6,207 nt of DNA, from contig JAUIJW010000141.1 in assembly GCA_030431085.1 (NCBI GenBank), positions 1-6,207 on the forward strand, in the 5' to 3' direction. The position numbers were made by a program, and so were the translations under genes. The notes under the pieces were generated by a model. That model ran no database searches. It saw nothing but the letters and a program-made list of their open reading frames with translations, and was not told where the DNA came from. Source of the DNA: Bacteroidia bacterium (GTDB lineage Bacteria > Bacteroidota > Bacteroidia > Flavobacteriales > Flavobacteriaceae). Shown one piece after another: positions 1-5,285 of the stretch. The first letter of the stretch is position 1. Every line of letters starts with the position of its first letter.

Positions 1-2
1 TA

Positions 3-110
3 GAAAATACAACCACCATTATATTAAAAGGTAACAAAGCCTATCAAACTACCATAACTAAAAAGGCATCTAGAGATCAAGTGAATCATCGTAATCAATG
101 GTTAAAATAA
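3..110 (+). CDS. C-terminal end of an unidentified protein (partial)
   Basis: Only the last 35 codons of a plus-strand gene are inside the window, ending at TAA 108-110. This is the only one of the six frames that stays open from the left edge to here; the other five meet stops. The peptide has a Thr/Ile-rich stretch that looks like a beta strand (ENTTTIILKG), then a basic polar tail ending in NQWLK. I do not recognise a family and assign no function. The strong hairpin 50 bp downstream supports a real gene end here. Because the start and domains lie outside the window, the fragment could be the tail of almost any protein. It converges on the methyltransferase gene. Confidence 0.5.
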   Translation, partial: ENTTTIILKGNKAYQTTITKKASRDQVNHRNQWLK

Positions 111-160
111 TACGTTTATCATGCTCTATTAATTTCTAAAATCATTTTCCAAACTATTAC

Positions 161-193
161 TTTAAACCCTGTTACATAAAAACAGGGTTTAAA
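161..193. terminator. Bidirectional intrinsic terminator hairpin
   Basis: There is a perfect 13-bp inverted repeat, with TTTAAACCCTGTT at 161-173 and its exact complement at 181-193, around a 7-nt loop. The core CCCTGTT/AACAGGG is the most GC-rich stretch nearby and is flanked by A/T on both sides, so each strand has a short U-rich end inside the stem. The long U tract of textbook terminators is missing. It sits between two convergent gene ends (stops at 110 and 219), where a shared terminator is expected. Confidence 0.8.
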
Positions 194-218
194 AGTGTGA
201 AAATATTTATGATGTAAT

Positions 219-926
219 TCATTTAATGGCTCCAAAAGCTCCAAAACAAAATTTTTTATGTAGTATTTCTACCTTTCTAAATCCCACTTTTCTCATCAAA
301 TCTAATTGATAGGTCATTGACCTTGGTGAATCTTCTTTTTCAACATACTCTAAAACTTTTTTTCTGTAACTTTCCCCTCCTATTTCCTCTAAATATTGAC
401 CATAACACTCCCATATATAACTATTTACCGCATCGATTTCTTGAATTATCAAATCCGAAATCATTAAACATCCTTGTGGTTTGAGTAAATCGTAGAGTTT
501 TTTAAAGGTTGTTTCCCAATCAATATCATCACGTAAATGATGTAAAACAGCTCCAGCCAATATAATGTCAAAGCTATTCTCTTTTAAACTCACTTTTCTT
601 ATATCTCCTTGAATCGTTTTTACAGTTTTTTTTGTTTTAGCCGATACTCTTTCTCTCGCCCTATCTAACATTGGCTGACTCAAATCTACCAATGTACAAT
701 TTAAATTAGGTATTTTGGTTAGAATTTTTAAACTATAATTTCCTGCACCACAACCAATATCTAATAAGTTTTGAGCATTTGGATTTATCCTTTTCGAAGC
801 TTCGGTCAAAAGCTCAAGAGAAATTTGAGCATCCATAGTGGCAATTTGACCAGTATTTAGATTTGAGAATCTCTCTACATCATTATCGAAACGTTCTTTG
901 ATTTCTTTTACGGTTGACTTGTTCAT
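219..926 (-). CDS. Class I SAM-dependent methyltransferase
   Basis: A 235-residue cytosolic enzyme predicted to move a methyl group from S-adenosylmethionine to an unknown acceptor. The Rossmann-fold signatures are in order: motif I LDIGCGAGNY at 55-64 (SAM-binding glycine loop), the acidic residue at the end of strand 2 (Asp81 in LVDLS) expected to hold the SAM ribose, GD at 107-108, the strand-4 motif FDIILAGAVLHHL at 119-131, and LKPQGCLMISD at 148-158. This matches the broad Methyltransf_25/11 group. The C-terminal GFRKVEILHKKFCFGAFGAIK region (about 215-235) resembles the end of CmoA-like and UbiE-like enzymes, but not closely enough to name a substrate. The ATG at 924-926 follows an A/T-rich leader with no Shine-Dalgarno. 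It is divergent from a LysR regulator, which is probably its controller. Confidence 0.88.
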   Translation of the reverse strand: MNKSTVKEIKERFDNDVERFSNLNTGQIATMDAQISLELLTEASKRINPNAQNLLDIGCGAGNYSLKILTKIPNLNCTLVDLSQPMLDRARERVSAKTKKTVKTIQGDIRKVSLKENSFDIILAGAVLHHLRDDIDWETTFKKLYDLLKPQGCLMISDLIIQEIDAVNSYIWECYGQYLEEIGGESYRKKVLEYVEKEDSPRSMTYQLDLMRKVGFRKVEILHKKFCFGAFGAIK

Positions 927-943
927 ATTTTATTATTTATAAA

Positions 944-956
944 ACATTTCAAATGT
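944..956. promoter_or_regulatory. 13-bp palindrome over the methyltransferase -7 element
   Basis: ACATTT-C-AAATGT is a perfect inverted repeat with a one-base centre. It covers most of the predicted -7 promoter element of the methyltransferase gene (950-957) and its likely transcription start. A protein bound here would block polymerase, so it is a candidate operator. It could be a chance palindrome in AT-rich DNA. Confidence 0.35.
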
Positions 957-957
957 A
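950..957 (-). promoter_or_regulatory. Predicted -7 element, methyltransferase promoter
   Basis: Read on the minus strand this is TACATTTG, an exact match to the Bacteroidota primary-sigma -7 consensus TAnnTTTG. It lies 23 bp upstream of the ATG at 926 and predicts transcription starting near 943-945. I find no TTG-type -33 element at the usual spacing. A weak -33 would suit a promoter that depends on an activator such as the adjacent LysR protein. Confidence 0.5.
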
Positions 958-984
958 CAGTTCATATTTTTAGATTAAAAAGAC

Positions 985-1000
985 TTAATTTGTCAATTAA
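985..1000. promoter_or_regulatory. Inverted repeat TTAATT-N4-AATTAA
   Basis: A perfect 6-bp inverted repeat with a TGTC spacer, centred about 17 bp from the LysR box on the methyltransferase side. Its position between box and promoter is where a LysR activation site could lie. The arms are pure A/T, so chance is a real possibility. The 985-992 stretch, TTAATTTG, is also one base off the TAnnTTTG -7 consensus and may be the promoter of the LysR gene itself. Confidence 0.3.
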
Positions 1001-1001
1001 C

Positions 1002-1018
1002 AATACCTATAAAGTATT
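1002..1018. promoter_or_regulatory. LysR box (T-N11-A) in the divergent promoter region
   Basis: AATAC-N7-GTATT is a perfect dyad containing ATAC-N7-GTAT, the T-N11-A form bound by LysR-type regulators. It ends 4 bp before the regulator's ATG at 1023. Its centre (1010) is about 66 bp upstream of the predicted methyltransferase transcription start, matching the usual -65 recognition site of this family. Its closeness to the regulator's own start codon also suits autorepression. Confidence 0.55.
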
Positions 1019-1022
1019 ATTC

Positions 1023-1892
1023 ATGGAATTACGACATTTAAAATATTTTTTAGCTGTAGCTGAGGAGTTAAATTTTACCAGAGCTTCTGAAAAACTTTTC
1101 ATTTCTCAACCACCCTTAAGTAGGCAAATAAAGGAGTTAGAAAATGAAATTGGCGCAAAGTTATTTGAGCGAAGTAATAAAAAGGTAACATTAACTGAGG
1201 CCGGAAAATATTTTAAAAATCAAATTACTAATCAACTACAAGAGTTAGAGGCGGCAGCCTTAAAGGCAAAAAAGATTTCAGAAAATATAAGTGGGATCTA
1301 TAAGATTGGATATATTAGTTCTACATTTTCAAGCACGATTACCAAACTTACCCAACTATTAACGAAAAAATACCCTTACTTAACAATTAAATTATATGAA
1401 GTTTCTGCCACTAAACAAATTTTAGCATTAGAACAAAAAAAACTAGATCTCTCAATTATAAGAGCACCATTAATTTCTACAAAAATAAATTCCAGACTTT
1501 GGTATAAAGACTCCTACTCATTGGTCTACAACAAAAATAAATTCAAGAATATAAATAGTCTTTCAAATTTAAAAGATGAAATTTTTGTCTTTTTCAACAA
1601 AGACTATGCTCCTACGTACTACAATACCTTAATAGAAATTTGTTCGCAACACGGATTTACACCGAATATTGTTCATGAGTCTAACAACATTAACTCCATC
1701 ATTCAGTTGGTCAAACATGGTTTAGGAGTTTCTATTGTACCAAATAGTCTAAAAAGAAGTCATGTGTATCCTGAAATATCATTCTTAGAGTTAGATCATA
1801 TATTTTCAAGTGACGTTTTAATTGCTACTCCAAAAGATGAAAAATCAGCAATTACAGATTTGGCTTTATCTTTTTTACTGAAACATTCTTAA
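1023..1892 (+). CDS. LysR-type transcriptional regulator
   Basis: A 289-residue DNA-binding regulator, normal length for the family. The winged helix-turn-helix spans about residues 1-60 and carries the family signature (MELRHLKYFLAVAEELNFTR, then ISQPPLSRQIKELE at 28-41). A linker helix follows (about 60-88), then a periplasmic-binding-protein-like effector domain (about 92-289) with the GLGVSIVP motif at 233-240. The N-terminus is closest to the BenM/CatM/AlsR/CynR group; the inducer is unknown. A TTG at 990 in the same frame would add 11 residues, but the ATG at 1023 gives the family-standard first residues MELRH, so I choose it. Divergent from the methyltransferase with a LysR box between them, it probably controls that gene and itself. 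Its stop is only 7 bp from the convergent acetyltransferase stop. Confidence 0.92.
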   Translation: MELRHLKYFLAVAEELNFTRASEKLFISQPPLSRQIKELENEIGAKLFERSNKKVTLTEAGKYFKNQITNQLQELEAAALKAKKISENISGIYKIGYISSTFSSTITKLTQLLTKKYPYLTIKLYEVSATKQILALEQKKLDLSIIRAPLISTKINSRLWYKDSYSLVYNKNKFKNINSLSNLKDEIFVFFNKDYAPTYYNTLIEICSQHGFTPNIVHESNNINSIIQLVKHGLGVSIVPNSLKRSHVYPEISFLELDHIFSSDVLIATPKDEKSAITDLALSFLLKHS

Positions 1893-1899
1893 TCAAGCA

Positions 1900-2457
1900 C
1901 TAATTATCTATGGCCTTTATCACCTTAGCCGGGTTACCTGCAGCAAACACATTATCAGGTATATCTTTAGTAACCACTGCACCTGCACCAATTACAACAC
2001 CATTCCCAATGGTTACCCCCGGACAAATGATGGCACCGCCTCCAATCCAAACACTTTGACCAATTGTAATAGGTTTAGCATATTCAAGCATACTGTCTCT
2101 TGTTTTTACATCCATAGGATGCGTAGCGGTATAAATTTGCACATTCGGACCAATCAAGGTATGATCACCAATTTTAACAGGCATCACATCTAAAACACAG
2201 CAATTAAAATTAAAAAATACTTTATTCCCCAACTCAATATTGTAACCGTAATCGCAATAGAAAGGAGGTTCTATCCAAAAGTTTTTACCTGTTTTACCGA
2301 GTAATTCCTTTAATAGTTTATTTCGTTGATGGTTATCCTCTTCTGTCAAGTTATTAATCTCTTGAAACAAAAGCCTTGCTCTACGTCTTTCTGCAGATAG
2401 TGTTTTATCCAAAGCATTATAAAGCTGTCCATTAAGCATTTTCTGTTTTTCTGTCAT
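1900..2457 (-). CDS. Sugar O-acetyltransferase, Maa/LacA type
   Basis: A 185-residue cytosolic enzyme of the left-handed beta-helix hexapeptide family, which transfers acetyl from acetyl-CoA to a sugar hydroxyl. The N-terminal mac domain begins with the typical MTEKQKMLNGQLYNA and AERRRARLL (22-30). FNFNCCVLD (82-90) and THP (112-114, catalytic His113) correspond to the active site of LacA and maltose acetyltransferase. Hexapeptide repeats follow (ITIGQSVWIGGGAIICPGV, then IGNGVVIGAGAVVTKDIP), ending with the usual AAGNPAKVI. Length and motifs are complete. The natural acceptor cannot be read from sequence; many such enzymes act on glucose, maltose or galactosides in vitro with detoxifying or unclear roles. 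The start lies 5 bp after the stop of the upstream membrane-protein gene, so the two share a transcript. The stop is TAG. Confidence 0.93.
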   Translation of the reverse strand: MTEKQKMLNGQLYNALDKTLSAERRRARLLFQEINNLTEEDNHQRNKLLKELLGKTGKNFWIEPPFYCDYGYNIELGNKVFFNFNCCVLDVMPVKIGDHTLIGPNVQIYTATHPMDVKTRDSMLEYAKPITIGQSVWIGGGAIICPGVTIGNGVVIGAGAVVTKDIPDNVFAAGNPAKVIKAIDN

Positions 2458-2462
2458 ATATT

Positions 2463-2942
2463 TTATTTAATAAAGTATAGTCCATGGCTACCTGCCACTG
2501 CACCAATAATGGTAATAACACTTAAAATTAATAGAATCCAATGTGCACGATGCATAATTTTAAATGTTTTTTCGGGATTCTTATCCATAAATTTTTTAAA
2601 CAATTTATGAAGCACAAACGGTTCTAGTACAAAAAGGATCAATGTAAAAATAAACCACACCAAAACCATAGCGTGCATCCACCAAAATTTAAGGCTCAAG
2701 AACCTATCCCAAGCATTTAAGTAATAAATCATGTAAAACCCAGAAGCTGCGCTTAGAAGTGTCGTAATTTGAGCAATCTTTTGAAATTTTCCTTCGATAT
2801 TTTCAAAAGAATTCATTTTGTCTTTATTTTGCTTTAATTGTTTAATGGCCGGAATAATCACCATAGTAACCATAGCCACACCTCCAATCCATAAAACAAT
2901 AGATATAATATGTATAATTCTTGCCCAAGTATATGCTTCCAT
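2463..2942 (-). CDS. Four-helix CopD/HemJ-like inner-membrane protein
   Basis: A 159-residue integral membrane protein with four predicted helices at about 8-32, 56-75, 84-108 and 132-152. The opening WARIIHIISIVLWIGGVAMV and the closing HRAHWILLILSVITIIGAVAGSHGL are typical of small proteins related to the CopD copper-resistance domain and to HemJ (UPF0093). His11 in helix 1, His90 in helix 3, His131 and His134 at the start of helix 4, and His153 at its end could bind heme or metal, as conserved histidines do in those families; that role is inference. The start is the ATG at 2940-2942 after an A/T-rich leader. It is the first gene of an operon with the acetyltransferase 5 bp downstream. I would not name it copD or hemJ on this evidence. 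Confidence 0.8.
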   Translation of the reverse strand: MEAYTWARIIHIISIVLWIGGVAMVTMVIIPAIKQLKQNKDKMNSFENIEGKFQKIAQITTLLSAASGFYMIYYLNAWDRFLSLKFWWMHAMVLVWFIFTLILFVLEPFVLHKLFKKFMDKNPEKTFKIMHRAHWILLILSVITIIGAVAGSHGLYFIK

Positions 2943-3001
2943 TAATTGTTAATTCTATGATTATGAGATAGTTTTAACATGATACTTAATAATTAAAATC
3001 A

Positions 3002-3009
3002 CAAACATA
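3002..3009 (-). promoter_or_regulatory. Predicted -7 element, membrane protein/acetyltransferase operon
   Basis: Read on the minus strand this is TATGTTTG, an exact match to the Bacteroidota -7 consensus TAnnTTTG, 59 bp upstream of the operon's first ATG (2942). It would give a leader of about 50-55 nt. No clear -33 TTG is seen at the normal distance, so this rests on one element plus its location. Confidence 0.45.
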
Positions 3010-3060
3010 ATTACCCTATTTTATTCCTTTAGAGTTAAAACTTACTTTTTATTTATATCA

Positions 3061-3113
3061 AAACAGACATATTTGTTCAAAATAATCAGAATACTCTATA
3101 GTTATGTCTGTTT
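3061..3113. repeat. Spaced 11-bp inverted repeat downstream of ligA
   Basis: AAACAGACATA (3061-3071) and its exact complement TATGTCTGTTT (3103-3113) flank a 31-bp A/T-rich spacer. The arm centres are 42 bp apart, about four helical turns, so proteins bound to both arms would face the same side of the DNA. It lies 52 bp upstream of the operon's -7 element and after the ligA stop. It may be a paired operator, or a long-loop hairpin at the end of the ligA transcript. Confidence 0.5.
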
Positions 3114-3218
3114 AATTTAGACTATCATTTCTTTGAAAAAAAACTAACCAACAAACAGTTTATACCCTACATTTCTTCTCATCTTAAACGCTTTGTATAA
3201 TAATGGACATTTTAATGA

Positions 3219-5224
3219 CTATTCATCTTGGCCCAACATCTCTATATAATCTTGTTCTGTAATGATTGGAACCCCCAGACTTTCTGCTTTTGTTTTTTTA
3301 CTGGGCCCCATGTTATCACCAGCAATGATATAACTCGTTTTCTTCGATATAGAGCTAGAAACCTTACCTCCATTAGTTTCAATAGATTTTTTTAATTCAT
3401 TTCTAGAAAACACCTGAAAAACACCAGAAACCACAAATACCAACCCAGATAACTTATCTGATTCATGTGTTACATCAGATTCATCTAAAACCATTTGAAT
3501 ACCTGTAGCTTTTAACCTGCTCACCAATTCTCGATTAGATTCTACGGTAAAAAAATCAATAACACTATTTGCAATTCTTTCTCCAATTTCATCTACAGCA
3601 ATTAGATCTTCAAAACTTGCTTTCTGTATTTGGTCTATAGATTTAAAATGTTTAGCAATTTTAATAGCCACTGTTTCTCCCACAAATCTAATTCCTAATG
3701 CATATAACACTTTTTCAAATTTTATCTTCTTCGAAGCTTCTAAACCAGAAATAATATTTTGAGCCGACTTTTCTGCCATTCTCTCTAGCGGAATAATTTG
3801 TTCTATAGTTAAATCATATAAATCTGCGTAGTTTTTAATTAGACCTTCTTTATAAAACAACTCTATGGTCTCAGAGCCTAAACCATCTATGTTTAATGCT
3901 TTTCTACTGATAAAGTGTTGAATTTTACCAGTAATTTGAGTGGGACAACCAAACTCATTCGGGCAATAATGCTTGGCGTCACCGTCTTGCCTCAAGAGCT
4001 TTGTACCACAATCTGGGCAAGTTTCAATATATTTTAAAGGGCGAGAATCTTCGAGTCTTAGCGATAAATTTACACCTACAATTTTGGGTATTATTTCTCC
4101 TCCTTTTTCTACAAATACGGTATCGCCTTCTCTTACATCCAATTTTTCTATTTGATCTGCATTATGCAAAGAGGCTCTTTTTACAATTGTTCCAGCCAAT
4201 TCTACGGGCTTTAAATTGGCCACAGGCGTAATAGCACCAGTTCTCCCTACTTGATAAGTAACTTCATTAAGTACTGTACTGGCCTGTTCCGTTTTAAACT
4301 TAAAAGCCAAAGCCCATCTTGGTGATTTAGATGTAAAACCTAACTCATCTTGGTGATTTAAATTATTTACTTTTATAACCACTCCATCTGTTTCGTAAGG
4401 TAGATCATGCCTACGTTCTTCCCAATAGCTTATAAATTCAAAAATATCATTTACATCTTGACATAGCTTAATAGTCTCTGGCACTTTAAAACCGCCTTCA
4501 CGTGCTTGTGCTAAAGCTTCGAAATGTGATTTAAATGGCAAATTATCGCCCACTATTTGATACAATAAGCAATCTAATGGTCTTCTTGCTACCTCTGCAC
4601 TATCTTGAAGCTTCAAGCTTCCGCTTGCCGTATTCCTTGGATTACTATAAGGATCTTCTCCCGCTTCTAAACGCCCTTGATTCATTTGATTAAATCCGTC
4701 AAGTGGAAGAATAATTTCACCTCTAATTTCAAAATTCTGCACAGGAAATTCTTTGACTTCTAGCGGAATAGAACGAATCGTTTTTACATTGGCTGTAACA
4801 TTATCGCCTTGAATACCATCACCTCTTGTTACTGCCTTATTGAACTTTTTGTTTTTGTAATATAAATTAATAGAGGCCCCATCATATTTTAGTTCACAGG
4901 TAAAAGTAGTTTGGGCATCTCCTAGATTTTTCTTTACTCTTTTTTCCCAATCTAACACCTCTTCTTTAGAATATGCATTGTCTAAAGAATACATTCTATG
5001 TTCATGAACTTCTGTAATGAAATTTTTGGTGATAGTTCCTCCAACCCTTTGAGTGGGTGAGTTTTCATCATAAAATTCGGGGTATTGAAGTTCGAGGCTC
5101 TCTAATTCTTTTAATTTTTGATCAAATTCAAAATCTGAAATAGTAGCTTGATCGAGTACATAATAATTGTAATTATGCTGATTTAGTTCATTACGTAAAG
5201 CCTTAATTTATCTGCTATAATCAT
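3219..5224 (-). CDS. ligA: NAD+-dependent DNA ligase LigA, frameshifted after codon 6
   Basis: LigA seals DNA nicks in replication and repair, using NAD+ to form a ligase-AMP intermediate. With one A restored at 5207-5209 the frame from ATG 5224 gives 668 residues, normal for the family. Numbering that product: Ia domain about 1-75 with HNYNYYVLD at 17-25 and ISDFEFD at 29-35 for NAD+; catalytic Lys113 in KYDG; RGE at 168-170; NPRNTASGSLK at 195-205; AFKFK at 307-311; OB fold; zinc finger Cys403, Cys406, Cys421, Cys427; helix-hairpin-helix region about 440-560; BRCT domain about 593-668. As written, the ATG frame stops after 13 codons (5183-5185). The ligase frame has a stop at 5208-5210 and then no ATG, GTG or TTG until ATG 4994, which would yield a 591-residue protein lacking Ia. 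A one-base-off -7 element (TAATTTTA, minus strand of 5273-5280) may drive it; otherwise it is co-transcribed with the efflux gene 61 bp upstream. Confidence 0.9.
5207..5209 (-). other. ligA: Single-base deletion site in ligA
   Basis: On the minus strand the ATG frame reads codons for MIIADK and ends with AAA here. The ligase frame resumes at once with codons for IKALRNELNQHNYNYY. Adding one A to the AAA run joins the halves into MIIADKIKALRNEL, a normal LigA N-terminus. So one base is missing relative to an intact gene, either in the organism or in the sequence record. Confidence 0.85.
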
Positions 5225-5285
5225 AAGAAAAATCGATTAGGCAATGATTAATTCGCCCCATTTAAGTGAACCTAAAATTATAAAT

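Larger units (their letters stand above)
2943..3218. other. Intergenic region between ligA and the membrane-protein operon
   Basis: This stretch of 276 bp has no convincing gene on either strand; every ATG-initiated frame is very short or runs into the antisense of ligA. It contains the operon's predicted promoter (3002-3009) and the 11-bp spaced inverted repeat (3061-3113). The 3' side of ligA (3114-3218) has no strong terminator hairpin, only a weak 4-bp stem next to a run of eight U's on the minus strand (3136-3160). Confidence 0.6.

Noticed and set aside
2945..2954. 10-mer AATTAACAAT shared by the leader of the membrane-protein gene (minus strand) and the regulator leader (995-1004, plus strand)
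   Set aside because: It is a low-complexity A/T sequence typical of Bacteroidota leaders, and the distance to the ATG differs between the two genes.
2961..3008. 15-codon minus-strand frame beginning MFVILIIK
   Set aside because: It is too short, begins within the predicted -7 element, and has no supporting context.
3136..3160. Possible ligA terminator on the minus strand (4-bp stem followed by eight U's)
   Set aside because: An AACT/AGTT stem with an 11-nt loop is too weak to call an intrinsic terminator.
3973..4155. Plus-strand open frame of 60 codons
   Set aside because: It lies wholly antisense to the zinc-finger and OB-fold region of ligA, which is clearly coding, and its product has no recognisable features.
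4001..4231. Plus-strand open frame of 76 codons, Leu/Phe rich
   Set aside because: It is antisense to ligA and overlaps the previous frame. The hydrophobic look comes from the complement of Lys/Glu-rich ligase codons.
4604..4617. 14-bp perfect palindrome CTTGAAGCTTCAAG
   Set aside because: It lies inside conserved ligA codons (the SLKLQDS segment), so protein sequence explains it without a regulatory role.
5200..5224. Programmed -1 frameshifting in ligA
   Set aside because: The shift point GAT AAA TTA is not a standard X XXY YYZ slippery heptamer, the A run is only three long, and LigA is not known to use recoding. A missing base is simpler.
5237..5275. TTAGG...CCTAA inverted repeat between the efflux gene and ligA
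   Set aside because: A 5-bp stem with a 29-nt loop is expected by chance and has no U tract.
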